A stretch of 64,000 nt of DNA from Luteibacter yeojuensis. GTDB taxonomy: Bacteria; Pseudomonadota; Gammaproteobacteria; Xanthomonadales; Rhodanobacteraceae. Below are positions 43,375 through 51,761 of this stretch, piece after piece. Position numbers and translations under genes: made by a program. Every line of letters begins with the position of its first letter. Within the stretch, counting starts at the first letter, position 1. The notes beneath the pieces are model-generated. The model did not search any database and had not been told where the DNA came from. It worked only from the letters and a program-made list of their open reading frames with translations. The stretch covers positions 806,001 to 870,000 of the forward strand of contig NZ_JAAQTL010000001.1 in the NCBI RefSeq assembly GCF_011742875.1. Reading direction: 5' to 3'.

Positions 43375-43910
43375 GCGGTTGCGTCTTTCCCAAATCTGAA
43401 TGGACGTCCAGACGTTTATACCGTTACGAGTATGAATGGGGACAGTAAGCCTGGATCGACGTGGTGCCTTGTTTGATGGGATTCCGGCGCAGCCGAACGC
43501 CGCGGCCGCCCTTCGGGACGAAACGCTTCATCGCACCTGCCTGGTGCGTTTCCGGGGTCATGAGGCGGACGCTTTCCGGCAGGGATCGACTTCTTCCCGT
43601 GCCAACGCCGTTCGTGGTGGAAACACGATGTCCTTCGCCGAATCGATCCCTTCATACATGGGGAGTGGCGGACCGATTCACCGCTTGAGCATAGATGGCA
43701 TCCGAAATGCCTCAAAGTCACGAATGCCGGTTTTGCGACACGCGTCAAGTAAACGTCGCCATTGTGTCGTCGTTAAGACAGAAACGTCAGGACGCTGTTA
43801 CCGCCAAAGATGAATGGCGTGTACGTTTTTCTAATGCTTCGTTCAGACTTTCGGCGCAAGGTATCATTGCGGCCGGTTCTCGCACGGGCTCGCGCCCCCT
43901 TCTCCGTCGC
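43375..43910. other. 536-bp gap between wzc and polB
   Basis: This divergent gap holds open frames of up to ~125 codons (for example 43436-43813, plus), but none has a ribosome-binding site, a family resemblance or good coding character. It must hold the promoters of wzc and polB. A TATAAA (minus strand, about 43421-43416) could be the -10 of wzc, but no convincing -35 accompanies it. No clear LexA box was seen before polB. Confidence 0.5.
43400..43415. promoter_or_regulatory. Near-palindrome upstream of wzc, shared with wza
   Basis: ATGGACGTCCAGACGT contains the perfect 10-bp palindrome TGGACGTCCA (43401-43410). It matches 14 of 16 bases of the element before wza (27982-27998). It is 27-42 bp upstream of the wzc ATG, so it could overlap the promoter or the 5' untranslated RNA. 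Confidence 0.45.
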
Positions 43911-46289
43911 ATGAGTCATCCCAGCCGACCGGGTTTCATCCTCACCCGCCGCTGGCGGGACACGGGCCACGGGACCGATCTCGAATTCTGGCTGGCGACT
44001 CCCGACGGGCCGAAGCAGGTGGTGATCTCGGCGCAGCAGCCTGTGGCATTCGCCGGCGAGTCGCGGCGGGCGGAGATCGAGGCCGTGGCCCGAAGGGGCA
44101 TGACCGTGGAGTTGCGTTCCCTGCCGTTGAAGACCTTCGCGCAGGAACCGGCGATCGGCGTCTACACACGCAGCCACAAACAGATGGTGTCGCTCGAAAG
44201 GCGCCTGCGGGAGCGTGGCATCGCGCTGTACGAGGCCGACGTGCGGCCGGCCGAGCGCTTCATGATGGAACGCTTCATCACCGCGGCGGTGAATGTGGAA
44301 GGCGGTACCGCCGAGGGCGAGCGCATCCTCGATCCGAAGCTCACACCCGAAGCGCATTACCGGCCCGCGCTGCGTGCCGTGTCCCTGGACATCGAGACCA
44401 GCGCGCACGGCGACCTGTATTCCGTGGCGCTGGAAGGTTGCGGCCAGCGGCAGGTCTACATGCTTGGCGAGGCGGCCGCGGGGGCGGAGGTGCCGAAGGA
44501 CTTCGACCTCGAATACCTGGACGAACCCGCGCAGATCGTGCATCGCCTGAACGCGTGGTTCGAGGCGCACGACCCCGACGCCATCATCGGGTGGAACCTC
44601 ATACAGTTCGACCTGAACCTGCTGCAGAAACACGCGGACACGCATCGGGTCCCCCTGTTGCCCGGTCGCGGCGGAACGCCGATCGAGTGGCGCGCGCACG
44701 GCACGCGCGAGGGCTTCCTCTTCGCCCCGACGGCGGGACGCCTGGTGATCGACGGCATCGAGGCGCTGCGCGCCGCGCAGTGGTCGTCGCCATCCTTCAG
44801 CCTGGAGCACATCGCGCAGACGATGCTCGGCGAGGGCAAGTCGATCGACGATCCCTATCACCGCATGGCCGAGATCGAGCGCCGCTTCCGCGAGGACAAG
44901 GTGGCGCTGGCCCGCTACAACCTGAAGGACTGCGAGCTCGTGACGCGGATCTTCGCCAAGGCGAAACTGTTCGAATTCCTGCTGGAGCGGGCCCATGTGA
45001 CGGGCCTGGCGGCGGATCACTTCGGCGGCTCCATCGCCGCCTTCAGCCACCACTACCTCCCGCGCATGCATCGGGCCGGCTATGTCGCGCCCAATGTCGG
45101 CGACGTGCCCGATGCGGCGTTTCCCGGCGGCTTCGTGATGAATTCGCGGCCGGGCATCTACGATTCCGTGCTGGTGCTCGATTACAAGAGCCTGTATCCG
45201 TCCATCATCCGCAGTTACCTGGTCGACCCGGTGGGGCTGGTCGAGGGGCTGCTCGATACCTCGCCGTCGGTGGCCGTCCCAGGCTTCGACGGCAGTTACT
45301 TCTCCCGCACGAAACACTGCCTGCCGGCCATCGTCACCCAGCTGTGGGAACGCCGCGACCAGGCCAAGCGGCTTGGCAACCAGCCGCTCTCGCAGGCCCT
45401 GAAACTTCTGATGAATTCGTTCGTCGGCGTGCTCGGGGCACGCGACTGCCGCTTCTTCGATCCCCGGCTCGTCTCGGCCGTGACGTTGCGTGGCCACGAG
45501 ATCATGCGTCGCACGCGGGAGCTGGTGGAAGCCGAGGGATACGAGGCGATCTACGGCGATACCGATTCGATCTTCATCTGGTTGAAGCGGCGGCACAGCG
45601 AGGCGGAGGCGGAAGCGATCGCAGGGACGCTGGTCGACAAGGTGAACCGCTGGTGGCGCGAGTACCTCGCCGCCACGATGGGCCTCGAGAGCGCGCTCGA
45701 GATCGAGTTCGACACGCACTACCGGCGCTTCTTCATGCCGACCGTCCGCGGCAGCGAGGAGGGCAGCAAGAAGCGCTATGCCGGGCTCGTGACGGGTGAA
45801 GACGGCTCCGAAGAGGTGATATACCGCGGGCTCGAAACCGTGCGCACGGACTGGACGCCGCTTGCGCAGACGTTCCAGCAGGCACTCTACCTCCTCGTCT
45901 TCAAGGAGCAGCCGTACGCCGATTACGTCAAGGACTATGCCCGTCGCCTGATGGCCGGGGAACTGGACGACTTGCTCGTCTACCGCAAGCGCCTCCGCGG
46001 CAAGCTCGGCGACTACCAACGCAACACGCCCCCGCAAGTGCGGGCCGCGCGCGTCGCGGACGAATACAATGCCCGACGAAATCGCCCGCTGCGCTACCAG
46101 AACGGCGGGTGGATCAGTTACGTGATGACCGTGAACGGCCCCGAGCCGCTCGAGAAGCTGTCCTCGCGGATCGACTACGAGCACTATCTGTCGAGCCAGC
46201 TGCAGCCCATCGCCGATGCGATCCTCGCACCGTTGAACGACAGCTTCTCCAGCCTGACCAGCGCACAGAGCAGCCTCTTCCAGGCATGA
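43911..46289 (+). CDS. polB: DNA polymerase II (family B)
   Basis: A 792-aa family B polymerase, close in length to E. coli Pol II (783). The 3'-5' exonuclease is at about 150-330 (SLDIETSAHGD with D and E of ExoI; IIGWNLIQFDLNLLQKHAD). Polymerase motifs are DYKSLYPSIIRSYLVDP (A), KLLMNSFVGVLGA (B) and YGDTDSIF (C, two aspartates). Pol II works in replication restart and damage tolerance and is SOS-induced in E. coli; no LexA box was seen here. ATG 43911 gives the expected N-terminus (RPGFILTRRWRD). It is monocistronic. Confidence 0.95.
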   Translation: MSHPSRPGFILTRRWRDTGHGTDLEFWLATPDGPKQVVISAQQPVAFAGESRRAEIEAVARRGMTVELRSLPLKTFAQEPAIGVYTRSHKQMVSLERRLRERGIALYEADVRPAERFMMERFITAAVNVEGGTAEGERILDPKLTPEAHYRPALRAVSLDIETSAHGDLYSVALEGCGQRQVYMLGEAAAGAEVPKDFDLEYLDEPAQIVHRLNAWFEAHDPDAIIGWNLIQFDLNLLQKHADTHRVPLLPGRGGTPIEWRAHGTREGFLFAPTAGRLVIDGIEALRAAQWSSPSFSLEHIAQTMLGEGKSIDDPYHRMAEIERRFREDKVALARYNLKDCELVTRIFAKAKLFEFLLERAHVTGLAADHFGGSIAAFSHHYLPRMHRAGYVAPNVGDVPDAAFPGGFVMNSRPGIYDSVLVLDYKSLYPSIIRSYLVDPVGLVEGLLDTSPSVAVPGFDGSYFSRTKHCLPAIVTQLWERRDQAKRLGNQPLSQALKLLMNSFVGVLGARDCRFFDPRLVSAVTLRGHEIMRRTRELVEAEGYEAIYGDTDSIFIWLKRRHSEAEAEAIAGTLVDKVNRWWREYLAATMGLESALEIEFDTHYRRFFMPTVRGSEEGSKKRYAGLVTGEDGSEEVIYRGLETVRTDWTPLAQTFQQALYLLVFKEQPYADYVKDYARRLMAGELDDLLVYRKRLRGKLGDYQRNTPPQVRAARVADEYNARRNRPLRYQNGGWISYVMTVNGPEPLEKLSSRIDYEHYLSSQLQPIADAILAPLNDSFSSLTSAQSSLFQA

Positions 46290-46385
46290 ACCCGGCCAGC
46301 TCGCGAAGGGAACGCGAGGGAGAGAAGGGTGGCATCGGATAGCGGATTCTGATTTCATGGCGCGACCATCACGGGAGTCGTCGCC

Positions 46386-46868
46386 ATGACCGTTCCAGCC
46401 AAGATCACCCCTTGCCTCTGGTTCGACTTCAACGCCGAGGAGGCGGTGAACCATTACCTGTCGATCTTCAGGAACGGGCGCATCCTGGAGGTATCGCACT
46501 ATGGCGACGCGGTGCCCTCGCAGAAGGGCAAGGTACTCACGCTGCGTTTCGAGATCGAAGGCCAGCATCTGCTGGCACTCAACGCCGGCCCGAACTTTCC
46601 GTTCACCGAAGCGATTTCATTGATGGTCGACTGCGAAACCCAGGCCGAAGTCGACGATCTGTGGGCGAAGCTGAGCTCCGGCGGCAGCGAAGGTCAGTGT
46701 GGGTGGCTGAAGGACAAGTTCGGCCTGTCCTGGCAGATCGTGCCACGCCAGATGATCCCGATGTTCACCAGCTCCGATAGCGCCGCGGCCGCGCGCGCGA
46801 TGCAGGCGATGATGACGATGAAGAAGATCGACATCGCGAAGATCAAGGCGGCGTTCGACGGCGAATGA
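46386..46868 (+). CDS. VOC-family PhnB-like protein
   Basis: A 160-aa protein of the PhnB/3-demethylubiquinone-methyltransferase-like VOC group. It shows KITPCLWFDFNAEEAVNHYL, GRILEVSHYGDA, ISLMVDCETQAEVDDLWAKL and CGWLKDKFGLSWQIVPRQM. Despite the family name no methyl transfer is proven; members are metal-binding or structural folds. ATG 46386 follows GGGAG. It stands between polB and the arginase-like gene, apparently without functional link. Confidence 0.88.
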   Translation: MTVPAKITPCLWFDFNAEEAVNHYLSIFRNGRILEVSHYGDAVPSQKGKVLTLRFEIEGQHLLALNAGPNFPFTEAISLMVDCETQAEVDDLWAKLSSGGSEGQCGWLKDKFGLSWQIVPRQMIPMFTSSDSAAAARAMQAMMTMKKIDIAKIKAAFDGE

Positions 46869-46943
46869 CCCAGGCCGGAGGGCGCGGGGTGCCGAAGGGC
46901 GTGGGCTGGCATCGGGCCGGCCGGCCGTTGTAGTGTGCGGCCG

Positions 46944-47750
46944 ATGTCTTCGACCCGCAAAGCCTTCGACCTCAGCCTGGGCTACCCACAGTGGCAGGGG
47001 TCGGGGCGCCACGAAAACCTGCCGCGCGGCGCGCAGGCGGCCGCCGCGGTGATCGAACGCTATGCGCCCTTCGTCGGCGTGCCGTTGTCGAACGACGACC
47101 CGGGCGTCGAACACGGCGTCAGGCATTGGAAAGCGATTTTCGCCCAGTTCCGAAGCGCCGCCGAGATCCTCGCGCGATCGGGTGCGAGGCGCGTGCTGGC
47201 CGCGGGCGGCGATTGTGCCGTGGACGTGGCCATCGTCGGTTACCTCAACAGCGTGCACCCCGGCCTGCGTGTGATCTGGGTCGATGCCCATCTCGATGCG
47301 AACACGCCGGAAACCACGCCCAGCGGCAACTTTCATGGCATGCCGGTGAGCGCGATCCTCGGACGTGCGCCGGCGCCGATACGGGCGCTTCTCGGCGAGC
47401 CTGTCGATCCGGCGCGTTTCCATTATCTGGGTGCCCGTGTCGGCGACGACGGCGACCGCGCGCTCCAGCGCGAATTGAACCTGACCTCGCTGGATCCCGG
47501 CACGGCCGTCGACGGTCCCGTGCACATCCACTTCGACCTGGACGTGCTCGACCCGAGGGATTTTCCGCACGTGGCTTACCCCGACGGCGCATTCAGGCTC
47601 GACGATGCCGTCGCCTGGGTAAGCCGCGTCGCCCGCGCCGCCGAGGTGGTCGGCTTCACGGTGACCGAGTTCGCGCCCGTCGACGACGACGGCGCGCGAG
47701 CCGGAAGCGAGGCCATCGCACGTCTGTGCGACGCGGTCACGCTCGCATGA
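46944..47750 (+). CDS. Arginase/agmatinase-fold hydrolase, variant metal site
   Basis: A 268-aa ureohydrolase-fold protein. Metal motifs: GGDCAVD (usually GGDHS; C91 stands where the first histidine ligand would be), DAHLDAN (D114, H116, D118), SGNFHGMP, and HFDLDVLDP (D198, D200). Thus five of six usual manganese ligands are present. Proteins with GGDC form a distinct bacterial arginase-like group with untested substrates. GTG 46935 is a possible alternative start; neither has a clear ribosome-binding site. It converges on sucA with 4 bp between. Confidence 0.8.
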   Translation: MSSTRKAFDLSLGYPQWQGSGRHENLPRGAQAAAAVIERYAPFVGVPLSNDDPGVEHGVRHWKAIFAQFRSAAEILARSGARRVLAAGGDCAVDVAIVGYLNSVHPGLRVIWVDAHLDANTPETTPSGNFHGMPVSAILGRAPAPIRALLGEPVDPARFHYLGARVGDDGDRALQRELNLTSLDPGTAVDGPVHIHFDLDVLDPRDFPHVAYPDGAFRLDDAVAWVSRVARAAEVVGFTVTEFAPVDDDGARAGSEAIARLCDAVTLA

Positions 47751-47754
47751 AGGG

Positions 47755-50550
47755 TCAGGCAAAGGCTTCGGCGAGGAAACGCGCGGTCTCTTCCTGGTGA
47801 CGGCCGGAGGCACCGACCGACGGCGAGGCCGCCGCCGGACGGCCCACATACACGGGTGGCCGGATTCCACGAAGGATCGGCTCCACGAAGCTCCAGGCAC
47901 CCATGTTCATGGGTTCCTCCTGGCACCACACCAGTTCGGCACCCGGGAAACGCGCCAGTTCGCGCGCGAAGCCCTCCCTGGGGAAGGGGTAGAGTTGCTC
48001 CACGCGGATCAGGTAGACGTCGTTGCTCGAACGCTTCTCGCGTTCCTCGAGAAGGTCGAAGTAGACCTTGCCCGAGCAGGCCACGACACGGCGGATCTTC
48101 GCGTTGGGCAGCAGTTCCAGCGTCCTGCCGCCGGCGTCGGCATCGTCCCGCAATAAGGGTTGGAATGAACTGCCCGGCCCGAGTTCGCTCAGCGCCGACT
48201 TGCTCCTGCGATGGCGGAGCAGGCTCTTGGGTGTCATGAGGATGAGTGGCTTGCGCACGTCGCGCCGCATCTGCCGCCGGAGGATGTGGAAGTAGTTCGC
48301 AGGCGTGGTGCAGTTGGCAACCTGCCAGTTGTCCTCCGCCGCGCTTTGCAGAAAGCGCTCTAGCCGCGCGGACGAATGTTCGGGACCTTGTCCGTCGTAA
48401 CCGTGCGGAAGCAGGCAGACCAGGCCCGACATGCGCAGCCACTTGCGTTCCGCGGAAGAGAGGAACTGGTCGAAGACCACCTGGGCACCGTTGGCGAAGT
48501 CGCCGAACTGCGCTTCCCAGAGGACGAGCGTATGCGGTTCGGCGAGCGTGTAGCCGTATTCGAAGGCGAGCGCGGCTTCCTCCGAGAGCGGGCTGTTGAC
48601 GATGTCGAACGACGCATCGCCTGTGGCGGCGGATGCGATCGGCGCATGGCGCTCGCCCGTCGCCTGATCGATCAGTACGCCATGGCGTTGCGAGAACGTG
48701 CCCCTCTCGGTGTCCTGACCGCTGAGGCGGACAGGCGTTCCCTCGTGCAGGAGCGTGCCCAGTGCGAACGCTTCCGCCGTCGACCAGTCGATGCCTGTGC
48801 CTTCCGCGATGGATTTGCCGCGCGCTTCGACGAAGCGCCTGACGGTGGGATGGAGCGTGAAACCGTCGGGGACGCGTGTCAGCGCCTTGCCGACGCGGTC
48901 AAGCGTTTCGGGTGCCACCGAGGTATCGCCCGGGTCATCGGTTGTATCGGGGCGAAGCCCCTCCCATCGCCCCTCGAGCCAGGGCGTACCCGTCGGACGG
49001 AACGACTCGCTGGCCGCGAATTCCGTATCGAGATACGCGACCCAGGCCGCCTTCATCTCCTCGAGCGTCGCGACGGTCACTGTGCCCTCGGCCATCAACC
49101 GTTCGGCATACGAATCCAGGGTCGACTTGTGCGAGCGGATGGCCTTGTACATCGCCGGTTGCGTGAACGCCGGCTCGTCGCCTTCGTTATGCCCGTAATA
49201 GCGGAAGCACACCATGTCGATGACGACAGGTGTGCCGAAGCGTTGGCGGTATTCCAGCGCCAGCCGCGACACCGCGACGACCGCTTCGGGATCGTCGCCG
49301 TTGACGTGGAAGATCGGCGCATCGATCGCCTTGGCTACGTCGGAGGGGTAGGGCGTGGAACGCGAATAGCCCGGGTCGGTGGTGAATCCGATCTGGTTGT
49401 TGATGATGAAATGCACCGAGCCGCCGGTCCGGTAGCCTTTCAGCCCCGAGAGCGCGAAGGTTTCGGACACCACGCCCTGGCCGGCGAACGCGGCATCGCC
49501 ATGAACGAGGAGCGGAAGGACGCTCGATCGCGCGTCGCGATCGCCCTTGCGGTCCTGCTTGGCGCGGACCTTGCCGAGGACGACTGGATCCACGATCTCC
49601 AGATGCGACGGGTTGGCGGCCAGCGACAGATGCACGGTCTTTCCAGCGTAGTCGCGATCCGTCGATGCGCCCATGTGGTATTTCACGTCGCCCGAATTCG
49701 CGACGCCGTCGGGGAACGGCGATCCGCCCCTGAACTCATGGAACACCGCGCGGTGAGGTTTGCGCAGGACGTGCGTCATGACGCTGAGGCGGCCACGGTG
49801 GGCCATGCCGAGTTGCACCTCGGTCACGCCATGCCGTGCGGCGGCTTCGATGATCGCTTCCAGCGCGGGAATGGTGGCTTCCGCGCCGTCCAGGCCGAAA
49901 CGCGTCGTACCGACGAATTTCTTGTCCAGGTACCGCTCGTAGCCTTTCACCTCGACCAGCTTCGCCAGGAGCGCCATCCGCTCGTCGTCCGCGAGCCGGC
50001 CGGCGGCGCGGCCTTCGATGCGCTCGCGCAGCCATGCTCGTTGCTCGCTATCGGCAATGTGCATGTATTCGTAACCGATGGCGCCGCAGTAGCGCTCGCG
50101 CAGCGCGCCTTCCAGCGTACGCAGCGTGACTGCCTCGTAGCCGAGTACGCCGTCGACGAAGATAGGCCGGTCCAGGTCGGCATCGGTGAAGCCGTGGGCG
50201 CGGTGATCCAGCTCCGCCGGAGAGCGGCCGCCGTCGAGGCCAAGAGGATCGAGCCGGGCACCGAAGTGCCCCCGGGTGCGGAATGCGTTCACGAGCGCCA
50301 ATGCACCCGCGGTATCGCGGATGGCCGCGACGCCGGATGCCGCCGCACCCGATGCCGGCGCGAGCCCCGGCCCGACCGGCGCAGGACGGGCCGCGATCTC
50401 CTCCAGCGCCTGCCGCCATTCCTCGGGCAGCGATGAGGGGTCTTCCTTGTAACGGTCGGCGAGCCCTTCGATATACGGGGCGCTCCCGGCATTCAGGAAC
50501 GAGGTTTCGGTGAAGAAGTCGAGGAGGGAGTCGCGAGTCGGGGCGTTCAC
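47755..50550 (-). CDS. sucA: 2-oxoglutarate dehydrogenase E1 component
   Basis: A 931-aa thiamine-diphosphate enzyme (E. coli SucA has 933) that decarboxylates 2-oxoglutarate and hands the succinyl group to SucB. It begins with the E1o N-terminal segment (SFLNAGSAPYIEGLADRYKE), then GAIGYEYMHI, VQLGMAHRGRLSVMTHVLRK, GDAAFAGQGVVSETFALSGL, IINNQIGFTTDPGYSRSTPY, and the pyrimidine-binding part. GTG 50550 is chosen to match the E1o N-terminus; the frame stays open upstream into tetR. No sucB or lpd follows: the next gene is convergent. A TetR gene with matching palindromes lies divergently. Confidence 0.95.
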   Translation of the reverse strand: MNAPTRDSLLDFFTETSFLNAGSAPYIEGLADRYKEDPSSLPEEWRQALEEIAARPAPVGPGLAPASGAAASGVAAIRDTAGALALVNAFRTRGHFGARLDPLGLDGGRSPAELDHRAHGFTDADLDRPIFVDGVLGYEAVTLRTLEGALRERYCGAIGYEYMHIADSEQRAWLRERIEGRAAGRLADDERMALLAKLVEVKGYERYLDKKFVGTTRFGLDGAEATIPALEAIIEAAARHGVTEVQLGMAHRGRLSVMTHVLRKPHRAVFHEFRGGSPFPDGVANSGDVKYHMGASTDRDYAGKTVHLSLAANPSHLEIVDPVVLGKVRAKQDRKGDRDARSSVLPLLVHGDAAFAGQGVVSETFALSGLKGYRTGGSVHFIINNQIGFTTDPGYSRSTPYPSDVAKAIDAPIFHVNGDDPEAVVAVSRLALEYRQRFGTPVVIDMVCFRYYGHNEGDEPAFTQPAMYKAIRSHKSTLDSYAERLMAEGTVTVATLEEMKAAWVAYLDTEFAASESFRPTGTPWLEGRWEGLRPDTTDDPGDTSVAPETLDRVGKALTRVPDGFTLHPTVRRFVEARGKSIAEGTGIDWSTAEAFALGTLLHEGTPVRLSGQDTERGTFSQRHGVLIDQATGERHAPIASAATGDASFDIVNSPLSEEAALAFEYGYTLAEPHTLVLWEAQFGDFANGAQVVFDQFLSSAERKWLRMSGLVCLLPHGYDGQGPEHSSARLERFLQSAAEDNWQVANCTTPANYFHILRRQMRRDVRKPLILMTPKSLLRHRRSKSALSELGPGSSFQPLLRDDADAGGRTLELLPNAKIRRVVACSGKVYFDLLEEREKRSSNDVYLIRVEQLYPFPREGFARELARFPGAELVWCQEEPMNMGAWSFVEPILRGIRPPVYVGRPAAASPSVGASGRHQEETARFLAEAFA

Positions 50551-50567
50551 GGGGGGAATCCTGGGTA

Positions 50568-50581
50568 AGACAGATCTGTCT
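50568..50581. promoter_or_regulatory. Palindrome AGACAGATCTGTCT, likely TetR operator 1
   Basis: A perfect 14-bp palindrome in the 93-bp gap between divergent sucA and tetR, 18 bp upstream of the sucA start codon. The related copy at 50601-50614 shares ACAGRTCTGT, centre to centre 33 bp, about three helical turns. Confidence 0.65.
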
Positions 50582-50600
50582 ATGTCGCTATAGTTGAGGT

Positions 50601-50614
50601 AGACAGGTCTGTAT
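50601..50614. promoter_or_regulatory. Palindrome AGACAGGTCTGTAT, likely TetR operator 2
   Basis: A near-perfect second copy of the same palindrome (ACAGGTCTGT core), 30 bp upstream of the tetR start codon. Both lie where repressor would cover promoters of sucA and tetR; autoregulation is inferred from the usual TetR arrangement. Confidence 0.6.
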
Positions 50615-50643
50615 GTCAAGATGGCCAAAAGGAGGAGCACTCC

Positions 50644-51240
50644 ATGCCCGCGACCACGAATACACCGATTCCCGCCCGCCAGCGCATCCTGGATACCGCA
50701 AATCGCCTCTTTTACGGGGAAGGCCTGCGCGCCACCGGCATCGACCGGATCATCGCGGAATCCGGCGTGGCGAAAATGTCGTTCTACCGCCATTTCCCGG
50801 CCAAGCGGGACCTCATCGTGGCGTTCCTGGAACGCCGGCGCCGGGAATGGATCGACTGGTTCCGTGCGGAGGTGGATGCCCGCCTGGCGAAGAAGGGCGC
50901 GGGCCTCGAAGTCATCGCGGATGCCATGGATTCCTGGTTCGCCCAGTCCGACTTTCGTGGCTGCACGTTCGCCAACACCGTGGCGGAGGGCGCGCATGGC
51001 GAGGAATCGATCGCGCGTGTCGTCGCGGATCACGAGACGGATATCGCCACTTACGTGGAGGAGGTCGCCGGCCGCCTGGGTCTGTCGCGCCCGGGGGAGG
51101 TTGCCGAGGCGGTCGCGGTCGTCATGGAAGGGCTGGTGGTCCGCGCGCAGATCACGGGGCGGTACGGCGATCCGGCCATCGGCCGCATGCTCCTGCGCGG
51201 TATCGCCCGCGAACACGCGCGTACGAGGCCGAAGTCATGA
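50644..51240 (+). CDS. TetR/AcrR family regulator
   Basis: A 198-aa repressor-type protein. The N-terminal HTH reads RQRILDTANRLFYGEGLRAT followed by GIDRIIAESGVAKMSFYRHF, the recognition helix being VAKMSFYRHFP. The C-terminal ligand-binding domain includes FRGCTFANTVAEGAH, a segment common in a TetR subgroup with C at about 102. ATG 50644 has GGAGGAG 7 nt upstream. Divergent from sucA, with two palindromes between. It overlaps mug by ATGA, so mug is co-expressed. Confidence 0.9.
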   Translation: MPATTNTPIPARQRILDTANRLFYGEGLRATGIDRIIAESGVAKMSFYRHFPAKRDLIVAFLERRRREWIDWFRAEVDARLAKKGAGLEVIADAMDSWFAQSDFRGCTFANTVAEGAHGEESIARVVADHETDIATYVEEVAGRLGLSRPGEVAEAVAVVMEGLVVRAQITGRYGDPAIGRMLLRGIAREHARTRPKS

Positions 51241-51761
51241 CGCTGCCGGACATCCTTGCCCCCGGCCTGTCGGCGGTCTTCTGCGGCATCAATCCCGGCC
51301 AGCGCGCGGCATGTATCGGCCAGCACTTCGCCGGTCGCGGGAACCGCTTCTGGCCGGCGCTGCACCTCGCCGGCTTCACGCCGGTACAGCTTTCGCCCGC
51401 CGAAGACGTTCGCTTGCTCGAATACGGCTACGGCCTCACGACGGCCGCGCCGCGCGCTTCGCGAACGGCCGCCGAGGTCAATGTCTCGGAGTTGCGTGCC
51501 GGCCTCCGCGATCTCGAAGCGAAGATCCGCCAGCTCAAGCCACGCGTCGTCGCCTTCCTCGGCAAGCCGGCTTGGATCGTCCACACCGGCAAGGCGTATT
51601 TCTCCTGGGGCCGGCAGACGGGAACCTTCGGTGGAAGCGAGGCCTGGGTGCTCCCGAACCCCAGCGGCCTCAACCGGCACTTCTCGCTCGTCGACCTCGC
51701 CCGCGCCTACCGGGAGCTGCGGGTCAGTTTGTCGCCGGCGGCAGACGGCCTTCCGACTTAG
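51237..51761 (+). CDS. mug: G/U mismatch-specific DNA glycosylase (Mug)
   Basis: A 174-aa uracil-DNA-glycosylase superfamily member that removes U or ethenocytosine opposite G. It has the Mug active-site loop GINPGQRAACIGQHFAGRGN (N in the INPG position) and the intercalation loop NPSGLNRHF. ATG 51237 overlaps the tetR stop (ATGA). The last 38 bp overlap the 3' end of the convergent frameshifted hydrolase. Confidence 0.92.
   Translation: MTLPDILAPGLSAVFCGINPGQRAACIGQHFAGRGNRFWPALHLAGFTPVQLSPAEDVRLLEYGYGLTTAAPRASRTAAEVNVSELRAGLRDLEAKIRQLKPRVVAFLGKPAWIVHTGKAYFSWGRQTGTFGGSEAWVLPNPSGLNRHFSLVDLARAYRELRVSLSPAADGLPT

Noticed and set aside
43436..43813. A possible 125-aa gene between wzc and polB
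   Set aside because: No start signal, no family and an Arg/Ser-rich composition of random high-GC sequence.
43773..46568. A 931-codon minus-strand frame over polB
   Set aside because: Antisense to polymerase II with all catalytic motifs; no domain of its own.
50551..51216. N-terminal extension of the sucA frame through the tetR gene
   Set aside because: The E1o family starts at GTG 50550; the extension would cover tetR and the palindromes.
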